Source of the DNA: Thermomonas carbonis
GTDB taxonomy: Bacteria; Pseudomonadota; Gammaproteobacteria; Xanthomonadales; Xanthomonadaceae
DNA: 64,000 nucleotides
Assembly (NCBI RefSeq): GCF_014396975.1
Contig: NZ_CP060719.1
Location: 1,088,001-1,152,000 of the forward strand
Reading direction: 5' to 3'
Both the position numbers and the translations under genes were made by a program. The notes beneath the pieces were generated by a model, which made no database searches, was not told the origin of the DNA, and saw only the letters and a list, made by a program, of their open reading frames with translations. Below are positions 39,786 through 50,890 of the stretch, one piece after another. The number at the start of each line of letters is the position of its first letter. The first letter of the stretch is position 1.

Positions 39786-40256
39786 TCAACGCGGGGCTTG
39801 GTCGGAGGAAGGAGCGGGGATCGCGGGCGGCATTGTGCCGGCCGGGGACGGGGGCGGCAACGCGCCGGCACGCTGCAGCAGGCGTGCGAAGGCCTCGCGC
39901 AGCGCAACGCCATCGGCTTGCGCGGCACCGCCGCGGGCGACCACCACGTACGCGCCGCCGGGCAGGCGACCGCGCAGATGGCGGAAAGCCTCGCGCAGGT
40001 TGCGCTTGATGCGGTTGCGGCCGACCGCGTGCGGATCGACCCTGCGCGAGACCGCCAGGCCAAGCCGGGCAGGCGCGTCGTCGGCCAGCCAATGCAAAGC
40101 CATGCGCGGTTCGGCAGTGCGCCGCCCGCGCTCGAACACGGCAGTGAACTCGGCCTTGGCCCGCACCCGCGCCGCCCGCGGAAAGCGGGGCGCGGACACG
40201 ACAACGCCGGCATCCTGTGTGGACACCGGCGTGGGGGGCATCGCGGGAACTGTCAT
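39786..40256 (-). CDS. rnpA: Ribonuclease P protein component
   Basis: RnpA is the protein subunit of RNase P, which matures tRNA 5' ends. The family core is [50 protein letters not shown] (the RNR RNA-binding motif) and [27 protein letters not shown]. Here the protein is 156 residues, longer than the usual 115-130. The extra sequence is an N-terminal lead (about 20 residues) and a Pro/Ala-rich tail. It lies 38 bases after rpmH as in nearly all bacteria. Confidence 0.95.
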   Translation of the reverse strand: MTVPAMPPTPVSTQDAGVVVSAPRFPRAARVRAKAEFTAVFERGRRTAEPRMALHWLADDAPARLGLAVSRRVDPHAVGRNRIKRNLREAFRHLRGRLPGGAYVVVARGGAAQADGVALREAFARLLQRAGALPPPSPAGTMPPAIPAPSSDQAPR

Positions 40257-40294
40257 GGCGATCCGGCCGCTGGCCGGATACGCGACCCAGCGGG

Positions 40295-40435
40295 TCAGAC
40301 AGTCAGGCGACGACGGCCCTTGGCGCGGCGACGCGCCAGGATCTTGCGGCCGTCGGCAGTCGCCATGCGGGCGCGGAAGCCGTGGTCGCGCTTGCGCTTG
40401 AGGTTGCTGGGTTGGTAGGTGCGCTTGGTCGCCAT
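40295..40435 (-). CDS. rpmH: 50S ribosomal protein L34
   Basis: The 46-residue protein reads [19 protein letters not shown], then [19 protein letters not shown] and a basic end, the complete L34 sequence. The start is fixed at 40435 by the conserved N-terminus. It is first in the rpmH-rnpA-yidC-mnmE series and divergent from dnaA. Confidence 0.98.
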   Translation of the reverse strand: MATKRTYQPSNLKRKRDHGFRARMATADGRKILARRRAKGRRRLTV

Positions 40436-40475
40436 GGCGGGCCTGCTTGCTGTTATTCGGCGGAAAAGATTCGGG

Positions 40476-40504
40476 ACTCTAGCTGGAATACCGAGGCAAG
40501 TCAA
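40476..40504 (-). promoter_or_regulatory. rpmH promoter
   Basis: On the minus strand TTGACT (40499-40504) and TAGAGT (40476-40481) are separated by 17 bases, about 40 bases before the rpmH start. Confidence 0.65.
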
Positions 40505-40583
40505 CGAGTTCCTGCATCAAGCGCGACGGCCCGTGCCGGTTTGGTGCCCCGCGACACGGATGCTACGCTGCCGGCCTCCCGAT

Positions 40584-40592
40584 TTATCCACA
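40584..40592 (+). promoter_or_regulatory. DnaA box upstream of dnaA
   Basis: Perfect TTATCCACA, 57 bases before the dnaA ATG. It could give autoregulation of dnaA or be part of a split origin. Confidence 0.75.
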
Positions 40593-40649
40593 GGCGCCGA
40601 GACCGCGGCGTCGTCGTCGTCGTCGCCGTTCCCCGAGATCGTTCCTGCC

Positions 40650-41978
40650 ATGGATGTCTGGCCTGCCTGCCTGCGTTACCTCGAAGCCGAATTGCCGCCC
40701 GAGGATGTCCTGACCTGGCTGAAGCCGCTGCAGGCCGACCGCCGCGACGACGCGCTGGTGCTGTACGCCCCCAATGCGTTCGTCCGCGACGAAGTGCACC
40801 GCCGCTACCTGCCGCGGATCCGCGAACTCGCCGCGCATTTCGGCGGTGCCGACGTCGCCCTGGACATCGGTGCGATGCGGCGCCCGGAGGCTGCCATCGG
40901 TGCCCCCGCAACGACGCGGTCGAGCATCGTCGCCGCCACGCCCGCCGAACCCTTCCGCGGCAACCTCGACAGTCACTACACCTTCGACAACTTCGTCGAG
41001 GGCCGCAGTAACCAGCTGGCCCGCGCCGCCGCCTGGCATGCCGCGCAGAAGCCGGGCGAACGCGCGCACAACCCACTGCTGCTGTACGGCGGCACTGGCC
41101 TCGGCAAGACCCATCTGATGTTCGCCGCCGGCAACGAGATGCGCCGGATCAATCCGGCCGCGCGGATCCTCTACCTGCGCTCCAACGAGTTCTACAACGC
41201 CTTCTTCCGCGCCCTGCAGGAGAAGACCGCCGACCAGTTCAAGCGCCAGTTCCAGCAGATCGATGCGCTGCTGATCGACGACATCCAGTTCTTCGCCGGC
41301 AAGGACCGCACCCAGGAGGAGTTCTTCCACACCTTCAACGCGCTGTTCGACGGCCGCCAGCAGATCATCCTGACCTGCGACCGCTACCCGCGCGAGGTCG
41401 ACGGGCTGGAACCGCGGCTGAAGTCACGGCTGGGCTGGGGCCTGTCGGTCGCGATCGACCCGCCGGACTTCGAGACCCGCGCGCAGATCGTGCTGAGCAA
41501 GGCCCGCGAGCGCGGCGCGCTGGTGCCGGACGACGTCGCCCAGCTGATCGCCAAGAAGATGCGCAGCAATGTGCGCGAGCTGGAAGGCGCGATCAACAAG
41601 CTGACCGCCCAGGCCGGCCTGCTCGGCCGCCCGGTGACCATGGAATTCGCCCAGGAAACCCTGCGCGACCTGTGGCGCGCGCAGCAGCAGGCAATCAGCA
41701 TCGCCAACATCCAGAAGGCCGTGGCAGACTACTACGGCTTGCAATTGAGGGAGATGCTCGGGAAAAAGCGGACCCGTTCGCTGGCACGTCCCAGGCAGGT
41801 CGCGATGGCGCTGGCCAAGGAACTGACCGAACACAGCCTGCCGGAAATCGGCGTGGCCTTCGACGGTCGCGACCACACCACCGTGCTGCACGCTTGCCGG
41901 CAAATCCGCCACCTGATGGAAAGCGACGGCAAGCTGCACGAGGACTGGGACAAATTGATCCGCAAATTGAGTGAGTAA
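40650..41978 (+). CDS. dnaA: Chromosomal replication initiator DnaA
   Basis: A 442-residue initiator that binds DnaA boxes and melts the origin. Domain I covers about 1-75 and is followed by a short, poorly conserved domain II linker. The AAA+ domain carries Walker A GGTGLGKT (147-154), Walker [10 protein letters not shown] (about 207-215) and sensor blocks [14 protein letters not shown] and [10 protein letters not shown]. The C-terminal DNA-binding domain has [19 protein letters not shown] and the signature [14 protein letters not shown]. The ATG at 40650 gives the normal domain I start. It is the first gene of the rightward origin operon. Confidence 0.98.
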   Translation: MDVWPACLRYLEAELPPEDVLTWLKPLQADRRDDALVLYAPNAFVRDEVHRRYLPRIRELAAHFGGADVALDIGAMRRPEAAIGAPATTRSSIVAATPAEPFRGNLDSHYTFDNFVEGRSNQLARAAAWHAAQKPGERAHNPLLLYGGTGLGKTHLMFAAGNEMRRINPAARILYLRSNEFYNAFFRALQEKTADQFKRQFQQIDALLIDDIQFFAGKDRTQEEFFHTFNALFDGRQQIILTCDRYPREVDGLEPRLKSRLGWGLSVAIDPPDFETRAQIVLSKARERGALVPDDVAQLIAKKMRSNVRELEGAINKLTAQAGLLGRPVTMEFAQETLRDLWRAQQQAISIANIQKAVADYYGLQLREMLGKKRTRSLARPRQVAMALAKELTEHSLPEIGVAFDGRDHTTVLHACRQIRHLMESDGKLHEDWDKLIRKLSE

Positions 41979-42260
41979 GCCGTTGTCGGCAAACCCGGTG
42001 GGTGATCACGGGACAAGGTGTGGATAACCTCATCGCGTCCTCGATCCGGCAAGCTTATCCACAGCTTTTCCCGGACTTCCGGATTGTTTTTCCCGCCAGT
42101 TAATTTTGAATAATTCCGATATTATTCAATAGCTTGAAACTGTTACCCACCGATTTTCGCTCTACCAGCACCACCTGCTTTTAAGTTTTATCCATAGATC
42201 TTCAAGAGCGGTTCCGACCCATCGGGCCGTCCCCGAACGAACAAAGGGCAAGGGGTTCAC
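41979..42260. other. Probable oriC (dnaA-dnaN intergenic region)
   Basis: A 282-base gap that is far more AT-rich in its centre than its surroundings. It has two perfect DnaA boxes, one on each strand (TGTGGATAA 42019-42027; TTATCCACA 42055-42063), and a variant TTATCCATA at 42188-42196. Next to them, about 42100-42131 is nearly all A/T and contains a dyad TTGAATAAT-TCCGAT-ATTATTCAA (42106-42129), a candidate unwinding element. The position agrees with the origin location described for Xanthomonas. Confidence 0.8.
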
Positions 42261-43361
42261 ATGCGGTTTTCCCTGCAACGCGAAGTCCTGCTCAAGCCGT
42301 TGGCGCAGGTGGTGAATGTGGTCGAACGCCGGCAAACGCTGCCGGTGCTCGCGAATCTGCTGGTCAAGGTGCGCGAAGGCCAGCTGGCGCTGACCGGTAC
42401 CGACCTCGAGGTCGAAATGGTTTCGCGCACGGCCGTCGACGACGCCCAGGATGGCGAGATCACCATTCCTGCACGCAAGCTGTTCGAGATCGTGCGTGCG
42501 CTTCCGGATGGCAGCAAGGTGACTGTCAGCCAGAACGGCGACAAGGTGACCGTGCAAGCCGGCCGCAGCCGCTTTAGCCTGGCCAGCCTGCCGGCCAACG
42601 ATTTCCCCTCGATCGACGAGTTCGAAGCCACCGAGCGGGTCAGCGTGCCCGAGGCCGGCCTGAAGGAACTGATCGAACGCACCGCCTTTGCGATGGCCCA
42701 GCAAGACGTCCGCTACTACCTCAACGGCCTGCTGTTCGACCTCCGCGATGCCACCCTCCGCTGCGTCGCCACCGATGGCCACCGCCTGGCCCTGTGCGAA
42801 ACCGCATTGGATGGCGGCAGTGGCAGCAAGCGCCAGATCATCGTTCCCCGCAAAGGCGTGCAGGAACTGCAGCGCTTGCTGGAAGGCGGCGATCGCATGC
42901 TCGATCTGGAACTCGGCAAGGGTCACATCCGGGTCAAGCGCGACGATGTGACCTTCACCAGCAAGCTGATCGACGGCAAATTCCCGGATTACGAAGCGGT
43001 GATTCCGATCGGTGCCGACCGTGAGGTCAAGGTCGATCGCGAAGCCCTGCGTGCCGCCCTGCAACGTGCCTCGATCCTGTCCAACGAGAAATACCGTGGC
43101 GTGCGGGTCGAAGTCTCGCCAGGTCTGCTCAAGATCAGCGCGCATAATCCCGAGCAGGAAGAAGCGCAGGAAGAACTCGAAGCGGATACCCGCGTCGATG
43201 GCCTGGCGATCGGCTTCAACGTCAACTACCTGCTGGACGCGTTGGGTGCCTTGCGCGACGAACACATCTTGCTGCTGCTGCGCGATGCCAACTCTTCAGC
43301 GCTTGTCCGTGGCGCGGAACACCAGCACGCTCGCCACGTGGTGATGCCGCTACGGCTCTGA
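42261..43361 (+). CDS. dnaN: DNA polymerase III sliding clamp (beta subunit)
   Basis: The 366-residue ring subunit that tethers polymerase III to DNA. Conserved stretches are MRFSLQREVLLKPLAQVVNVVERRQTLPVLAN at the start, a middle-domain segment TDLEVEM, FDLRDATLRCVATDGHRLALCE, IDGKFPDYEAVIP and VNYLLDALGAL, with the protein-binding C-terminus VVMPLRL. It follows the origin gap and precedes the first parS site. Confidence 0.98.
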   Translation: MRFSLQREVLLKPLAQVVNVVERRQTLPVLANLLVKVREGQLALTGTDLEVEMVSRTAVDDAQDGEITIPARKLFEIVRALPDGSKVTVSQNGDKVTVQAGRSRFSLASLPANDFPSIDEFEATERVSVPEAGLKELIERTAFAMAQQDVRYYLNGLLFDLRDATLRCVATDGHRLALCETALDGGSGSKRQIIVPRKGVQELQRLLEGGDRMLDLELGKGHIRVKRDDVTFTSKLIDGKFPDYEAVIPIGADREVKVDREALRAALQRASILSNEKYRGVRVEVSPGLLKISAHNPEQEEAQEELEADTRVDGLAIGFNVNYLLDALGALRDEHILLLLRDANSSALVRGAEHQHARHVVMPLRL

Positions 43362-43393
43362 CCGGATGCCGGATAGCCCGACGCAACCGCTCG

Positions 43394-43409
43394 TGTTCCA
43401 CGTGGAACA
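43394..43409. promoter_or_regulatory. parS site 1 (ParB-binding), perfect
   Basis: TGTTCCACGTGGAACA, identical to the parS sequence known from Pseudomonas and relatives. It lies in the dnaN-recF gap, 33 bases after dnaN. Confidence 0.9.
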
Positions 43410-43415
43410 CCGCAG

Positions 43416-43443
43416 ACGACGCCCGGCTCAGTCCGGGCGTCGT
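43416..43443. terminator. Stem-loop directly before recF
   Basis: Perfect 11-bp stem ACGACGCCCGG, loop CTCAGT, CCGGGCGTCGT, then CGTTTGT. It ends six bases before the first possible recF GTG, so it may be a partial terminator after dnaN and could cover a ribosome site. Confidence 0.55.
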
Positions 43444-43448
43444 CGTTT

Positions 43449-44573
43449 GTGCGCGTGCCGGGTCTTTACGTGCTGATCCGGCAGCTGCAGGTGCAAGGCT
43501 TGCGGCGTCTGGTCGATGTCGATCTGTGCCCGGGGCCCGGGTTCAATCTGATCACGGGCGACAACGGCAGCGGCAAGACCAGCCTGCTCGAGGCCATGCA
43601 CCTGATGGCACATGGGCGCAGTTTTCGTGCACGGATCCGCGACGGGCTGGTCCGCACCGGCGAATCCGCGCTGCAGGTATTTCTGGAATGGGAACAGCCC
43701 GGGCAACCCGGTCGGCGTGCAGGTTTGCGGCATTCCGGCAGTGCCTGGGAAGCGCGGCTGGATGGAAGTCCGGTCGGCCAACTCGGTGAGCTGTTCGAGG
43801 CGCTGGCGGTGATTACCTTCGAGCCCGGCAGCCATGCCTTGATAGATGGCAGCAGCGAGATACGTCGGCGCTACCTCGATTGGGGATTGTTCCACGTGGA
43901 ACGCAGCGATGCCGGCGGTGATTTTCTGTCGTTGTGGCGTCGCCATGCCCGTGCCCACAAACAGCGCAACGCCCTGCTTCGGAAAGGACGCGCGGAAGGC
44001 CAGCTGGACGCCTGGGAGCACGAATTGGCCTTGGCGGGCGAGGCGATCACCTTGCAGCGCGAGGCTTACGTGACCCGGTTGCAGCCGCATGTCGACGCCT
44101 TGCTTGCAGACATCCTGCCGGCTGCCGGTGCCGCCAACCTGTCCCTGCAGCCAGGGTGGCGCCGGCAGGACTTTGGCCTCGCCGATGCCTTGTTGCTGGC
44201 CCGCGAGCGCGACCTCGCGCAGGGACACACCACCGTCGGGCCGCATCGTGCCGACCTCAAGCTGGAATTCCGGGACTTGCCGGGTCGCGATGGGCTTTCG
44301 CGAGGGCAAACCAAGCTGGCGGCACTGGTTCTGTTGCTCGCACAGGCATCGCATCTGGCGACGCATGCGGGGCATTGGCCGGTACTGCAGCTGGATGACC
44401 TGGCCTCGGAGTTGGATCGACACCATCAGCGGCGCGTGTTGCAGGTGTTGGCGGCCAGTAATGCCCAGGTATTCGTGACGGGGACGGATCCCATTCCCGC
44501 GATGGATTCGCTGGCTGGGTTGCACGCGATGTTTCACGTGGAACATGGTGTGATCCGACCCTTGGCGGGATAG
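43449..44573 (+). CDS. recF: DNA replication and repair protein RecF
   Basis: RecF helps load RecA at gaps. This is an SMC-like ATPase with Walker A TGDNGSGKTSLLEAMHLMAHGRS, the internal helical region, signature GLSRGQTKLAALVLLLAQ and Walker B VLQLDDLASELD. Three GTG starts are possible: 43449, 43455 and 43470; the last gives MLIRQLQVQGLRRL, most like other RecF N-termini, and sits clear of the upstream hairpin. Two near-perfect parS sites lie inside the gene and produce FHVE twice, in GLFHVERSD and AMFHVEHGV. Confidence 0.96.
   Translation: MRVPGLYVLIRQLQVQGLRRLVDVDLCPGPGFNLITGDNGSGKTSLLEAMHLMAHGRSFRARIRDGLVRTGESALQVFLEWEQPGQPGRRAGLRHSGSAWEARLDGSPVGQLGELFEALAVITFEPGSHALIDGSSEIRRRYLDWGLFHVERSDAGGDFLSLWRRHARAHKQRNALLRKGRAEGQLDAWEHELALAGEAITLQREAYVTRLQPHVDALLADILPAAGAANLSLQPGWRRQDFGLADALLLARERDLAQGHTTVGPHRADLKLEFRDLPGRDGLSRGQTKLAALVLLLAQASHLATHAGHWPVLQLDDLASELDRHHQRRVLQVLAASNAQVFVTGTDPIPAMDSLAGLHAMFHVEHGVIRPLAG
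43888..43903. promoter_or_regulatory. parS site 2 inside recF
   Basis: TGTTCCACGTGGAACG, 15 of 16 bases of the parS palindrome, read as LFHVER in RecF. Confidence 0.8.
44530..44545. promoter_or_regulatory. parS site 3 at the end of recF
   Basis: TGTTTCACGTGGAACA, 15 of 16 bases of the parS palindrome, read as MFHVEH near the RecF C-terminus. Confidence 0.8.
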
Positions 44574-44624
44574 TCCCGGCAAGGCGGCCAAAGGTCGCGA
44601 TTGCTATACTCCACGCTCCTATAG

Positions 44625-47174
<2,550 letters not shown>

Positions 47175-47246
47175 CCCGGATCGAGCGGTGTCTTGACGCG
47201 ATTTTCAGGTGCGCCTGCCTACAACAGGCATATCTCACGGGGATCG

Positions 47247-48050
47247 ATGGCAATGAAAACGAAGACCTTCCTGGCCGGATTGCTGGCGACTGCCTTGGTG
47301 GCCGCGTGCGCGACCGCCACCTCGCCGACCGGCCGCACCCAGTATGTCGGCGGTGTGTCTCAGCAGCAGTTGAACCAGCTGGGCGAGCAGGCCTTCGCCG
47401 AAGCGAAGCAGAAAACACCGCAATCGCGGGATGCCCGCCAAGTCGCTTACGTCGGCTGCGTGGTCAATGCCGTCACCCGCCAACTTCCTGCTCCTTGGAA
47501 CCAGCAGCGCTGGGAACACGCCCTGTTCGAGAACGCGGATGCCAACGCCTGGGCATTGCCGGGTGGCAAGGTTGGCTTGTACACCGGCATCTTCAAGGTG
47601 GCGGAGAATCAGGATCAGTTGGCGGCGGTGGTCGCCCACGAGATCGGCCACGTGATTGCGCGCCACCACGACGAGCGGATCACCCGTCAGCTGGGCGCGG
47701 CCGGGGCGGTGCAGTTGCTTGGTGCGTTGGCGGGCGACTATGGTCAGTTGGCCGCGCAAAGCGGCAGCGTGCTTGCCCAGGCAGGCTTCCTGCTCCCCAA
47801 TTCGCGCGCACAGGAAACCGAGGCCGACGTGGTCGGCCAGGACATCATGGCCCGGGCCGGTTTCGACCCGCGCGGCGCAGTGGAACTGTGGCGCAACATG
47901 GCCGCGGTGGGTGGCGCTCGCTCGCCGGAATGGCTATCCACCCACCCGGATCCGGCCTCGCGCCTGCGCGAGCTGGAATCGCGCGCCGACGCGCTGTTGC
48001 CGACCATGCAGGCGGCACGCCGGGCCGGCCAGACCCCGCGTTGCCAATGA
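47247..48050 (+). CDS. M48 family periplasmic metalloprotease (lipoprotein)
   Basis: A 267-residue zinc protease with lipobox ALVAAC and the M48 core VVAHEIGHVIARHHDERI (HExxH), third ligand Glu in AQETEADVVGQDIMARAGFDP, and WLSTHPDPASRLREL near the end. It resembles the LoiP/YcaL-type lipoprotein proteases that monitor envelope proteins. The ATG at 47247 follows GGGGAT; another ATG is two codons later. It lies between gyrB and the TPR gene, as in other xanthomonads. Confidence 0.9.
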   Translation: MAMKTKTFLAGLLATALVAACATATSPTGRTQYVGGVSQQQLNQLGEQAFAEAKQKTPQSRDARQVAYVGCVVNAVTRQLPAPWNQQRWEHALFENADANAWALPGGKVGLYTGIFKVAENQDQLAAVVAHEIGHVIARHHDERITRQLGAAGAVQLLGALAGDYGQLAAQSGSVLAQAGFLLPNSRAQETEADVVGQDIMARAGFDPRGAVELWRNMAAVGGARSPEWLSTHPDPASRLRELESRADALLPTMQAARRAGQTPRCQ

Positions 48051-48160
48051 TTCAACGCATGGCGGGGCGCATCGTTCCGGCACGGTTCAAGCGCCGGGCT
48101 TTCTGCTACGGTGCGATCCCTGCCGCCATCCCGCACCCTTTTTCCAGTTCGAGGTTTGCC

Positions 48161-49297
48161 ATGAAGCCGACGTTCCGCCGCCCCCTTGTCACCTCCATTG
48201 CCGCCGTTCTTGGACTCGCTCTGCTGGCACCCGTTGCTGCGCAGGATCCCGCTAGCGGCAGCCGGACCAAGAGCATGCGCGAACAGCGGGCCGAACGCAT
48301 GGCCGAACTCGGAAAAGGGAAGGAAGATGCGAAGCAGGCTGAGCAGAAGCCGGCGCTCTACCCGAACGCGACCAGAACCGCACCCGATGCAAAGTCGAGC
48401 GGCAAGATGATCAAGAATCTGCAAGCGCTGCAAAAGCAGTTCGAGGAACAGGACATGCCCGGAGTCATCGCCAAGGCCGAAGAAATCGCGGCGATGCCAG
48501 CAGCAAATGCTTACGACAAGTCGTTCGCATATTCGATGGCGGCCAATGCTGCGGCCGATCAGGACGACCAGGCGAAGGCAGCCGAATACTTCCGCAAGGC
48601 GGTGGAAGCGAATGGCCTGGACAACGACAACCACTACACCACCATGTACAACCAGGCAGTGATCCAGTTCGGCCTGGAGAAATATCCCGAAGCGTTGGCG
48701 ACCATGGACCGCTTCCTGGCCGAAACCAAATCGGAGAAGCCCGAGCATCAAGCATTTCGTGCCGGCATCCTCGCCAACATGGGGCGCCACGATGAGGCGG
48801 CAGGCATCTACAAGGATCTCATCGGGAAGAATCCTACCGACAAGCGGATCCTGATGAATGCCGTCGCTGCCCTGCAAAATGCCGACAAACTGGATGAGGC
48901 GAATGTACTGCTTGAAGATGCGTACAAGCGCGGCATGCTGACGGAGAGCCGCGAATTGCGCGCCTTGTACATCGGTTACATGAATGCCTCGCGCTGGGAG
49001 GACACCCAGAAGGTGATCGATGCCGGCGTGAGCAGCGGTGTGCTGCAACCGGGGCCGGATCTCGCTCGCGACTATCAGATTCTTGCCCAGAACGCCTATG
49101 CCGACGACAAGATTCCGCTTGCGATCGGTCTGTACGAGAAAGCTGCACCCATGGCGGCGGATGGCGAGGCGTATCTCAACCTGGCCAAGGTGCTCGAGTA
49201 CAGTGGAAAGAAGGCCGAAGCCAAGGCAGCGGCGCAGAAAGCACTGGACAAGGGTGTCAAGAAGCCCGAGGAAGCAAAGGGCATCCTCTCGCGCTGA
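48161..49297 (+). CDS. Secreted tetratricopeptide-repeat protein
   Basis: The 378-residue product has a signal peptide (VLGLALLAPVAAQ), a charged spacer (REQRAERMAELGKGKEDAKQ), then helical TPR-like repeats. These include AKAAEYFRKAVEANGLDNDN, YNQAVIQFGLEKYPEALATM, HQAFRAGILANMGRHDEAAGIY, and IPLAIGLYEKAAPMAADGEA with LNLAKVLEYSGKKAEAKAAA at the end. TPR proteins of this kind are scaffolds; this one is consistently next to tonB in the xanthomonad origin region, so an envelope role linked to TonB energy transfer is plausible but unproven. The GC content of the middle is lower than that of its neighbours. Confidence 0.85.
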   Translation: MKPTFRRPLVTSIAAVLGLALLAPVAAQDPASGSRTKSMREQRAERMAELGKGKEDAKQAEQKPALYPNATRTAPDAKSSGKMIKNLQALQKQFEEQDMPGVIAKAEEIAAMPAANAYDKSFAYSMAANAAADQDDQAKAAEYFRKAVEANGLDNDNHYTTMYNQAVIQFGLEKYPEALATMDRFLAETKSEKPEHQAFRAGILANMGRHDEAAGIYKDLIGKNPTDKRILMNAVAALQNADKLDEANVLLEDAYKRGMLTESRELRALYIGYMNASRWEDTQKVIDAGVSSGVLQPGPDLARDYQILAQNAYADDKIPLAIGLYEKAAPMAADGEAYLNLAKVLEYSGKKAEAKAAAQKALDKGVKKPEEAKGILSR

Positions 49298-49337
49298 GAC
49301 GCGCTGCGCAAAAATCAGGCCTGCACATCGCCGGGGC

Positions 49338-49366
49338 TTGGAACAAGTGCAGCCGATTGGTATAGA
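49338..49366 (+). promoter_or_regulatory. tonB operon promoter
   Basis: TTGGAA (49338-49343), 17-base spacer, TATAGA (49361-49366), 84 bases before the tonB ATG. No Fur-box-like sequence is obvious by eye. Confidence 0.55.
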
Positions 49367-49449
49367 CTAGATGGTTCATGCGGCCCGGGTGCCGCACGTT
49401 GTCGCCCCGGCCCACCAGGCCGGGGTTTCCCACATCCAGAGCCGTGCGC

Positions 49450-50025
49450 ATGACGCAAGATCTCGCCAACACCGAGAAGAAAGAAGACCGCCAAGGCGGT
49501 TTGAGCTGGCCGCGCATCGCCGGTATCAGCTTCGCGATCGCCCTGCACGCGGCAGCCTTGTTGCTGTTGCTGGCACCGATTTCTCCGCCGGCGCAGGATG
49601 TCGAGGAGGAAGACGTGGTGGCCGTGACATTCATCGAACCGCCGCCGCCGCCGGAGGATCCGCCGGTCGTGTTCAACGATCCGAGTCCGATGGACGTGCA
49701 GGCACCGCCGCCTTCACCGCCGGCACCGCCCAGTTCGGTTCCTGACATCGGCTCAAGCGTGGATGCTTCCTCGCGCGCAATGAATCCGCCAGTTTATCCT
49801 CGCGAAGAGCAGCGCCGCGGTATTCAGGGTACGACGGTCCTGATCGTCAGCATCGATGCCAACGGTGGCGTGCTCGACGTGGAAGTGGAGCGTTCGAGCG
49901 GCAATCGCAACCTCGACCGCGAAGCGGTGAAAGCCGCGCGTCGATGGCGCTTCAATCCGGAAGTGCGCGATGGCAGGAAGATCTCCAGCCGCGTGCGTGT
50001 ACCGGTTGAATTCAAGTTCAACTGA
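49450..50025 (+). CDS. tonB: TonB energy transducer
   Basis: TonB spans the periplasm and passes energy from ExbB/ExbD to outer-membrane receptors. The 191-residue protein has a membrane anchor (GISFAIALHAAALLLLLAPI, about 25-45), a Pro-rich spacer (EPPPPPEDPPVVF, then APPPSPPAPPSSVP) and the C-terminal domain NPPVYPREEQRRGIQGTTVLI ... EAVKAARRWRFNPEVRDGRK. The spacer is short and lacks the Lys-Pro repeats of the enteric form. It heads the tonB-exbB-exbD1-exbD2 set. Confidence 0.95.
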   Translation: MTQDLANTEKKEDRQGGLSWPRIAGISFAIALHAAALLLLLAPISPPAQDVEEEDVVAVTFIEPPPPPEDPPVVFNDPSPMDVQAPPPSPPAPPSSVPDIGSSVDASSRAMNPPVYPREEQRRGIQGTTVLIVSIDANGGVLDVEVERSSGNRNLDREAVKAARRWRFNPEVRDGRKISSRVRVPVEFKFN

Positions 50026-50102
50026 TTTCCAGGCTTCACCCGTTCCAGCGTTGACGTTGTTCCTTTCGCAAAACCCCATCCACGACATCCAAAGGTAAGC
50101 GT

Positions 50103-50861
50103 ATGTTGCAAGAATCGACTGCTGCCGCACCTGCCGCCGCCGGAGGCAACAACGCCGCCGCGCTGCAGCAGATGGGCTTCGACCATCTCATCCAGCAACT
50201 CGACTTCGTCGGTTGGGCCGTCCTCATCACCTTGACGGTGATGTCGTTGATGTCCTGGTACTGGATCATCATCAACTTCCTCAAGAACATGCGCCTGCGC
50301 GGCCGTGGCGATAACGTGGTCGGCACGTTCTGGGAAACCCCGAACGCGCAGGACGCGATCCGCTTCATGGAAGAGCAGCCGAAGTCCGAGCCGTTCTCCA
50401 AGATCGCTCTCGATGCCGCCCAGGCCGCCGCGCACCATCAGCGCCACGATGGTTCGCGTCTCGCCGAGTCGCTCAATCGCTCCGAGTTCGTGGATCGCGC
50501 CCTGCGCCAGGCCGTGACCCGCGAGTCTTCGGGTCTCGAGAATGGCTTGACCGTGCTCGCCACCGTCGGTTCGACCTCGCCCTTCGTCGGCCTGCTCGGT
50601 ACCGTGTGGGGCATCTACCGCGCGCTCATCAAGATCGGTGCCTCGGGCGACGCCTCGATCTCCGCAGTGGCTGGTCCGGTGGGTGAAGCCCTGATCATGA
50701 CTGCGCTTGGTCTTGGTGTGGCCATCCCGGCGGTGCTTGCGTACAACTTCTTCGTGCGCCTGAACCGTGTGACCAACAGCCAGTTCGATACCTTCGCGCA
50801 CGACCTGCACGACTTCTTCGCCACCGGCTCGCGCGTCGGCGAAATTGCCGGCAAGCGTTGA
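50103..50861 (+). CDS. exbB: TonB-system proton channel subunit ExbB
   Basis: The 252-residue protein belongs to the MotA/TolQ/ExbB family. Helix 1 is around LDFVGWAVLITLTVMSLMSW; the cytoplasmic loop is long (about 62-155); helices 2 and 3 are in the block VLATVGSTSPFVGLLGTVWGIYRALI and GEALIMTALGLGVAIPAVLAYNFFVR. The conserved Thr/Gly-rich pore segment TVGSTSPFVGLLGTV is intact. It is 77 bases after tonB. Confidence 0.96.
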   Translation: MLQESTAAAPAAAGGNNAAALQQMGFDHLIQQLDFVGWAVLITLTVMSLMSWYWIIINFLKNMRLRGRGDNVVGTFWETPNAQDAIRFMEEQPKSEPFSKIALDAAQAAAHHQRHDGSRLAESLNRSEFVDRALRQAVTRESSGLENGLTVLATVGSTSPFVGLLGTVWGIYRALIKIGASGDASISAVAGPVGEALIMTALGLGVAIPAVLAYNFFVRLNRVTNSQFDTFAHDLHDFFATGSRVGEIAGKR

Positions 50862-50890
50862 TCGCCTGCGCGTCCTGACGGAGCACCACG

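Noticed and set aside
40436..40649. rpmH-dnaA gap as the main origin
   Set aside because: Only one perfect DnaA box and no strong AT-rich dyad; the dnaA-dnaN gap has more boxes and an unwinding-like region. It is kept only as a possible second part.
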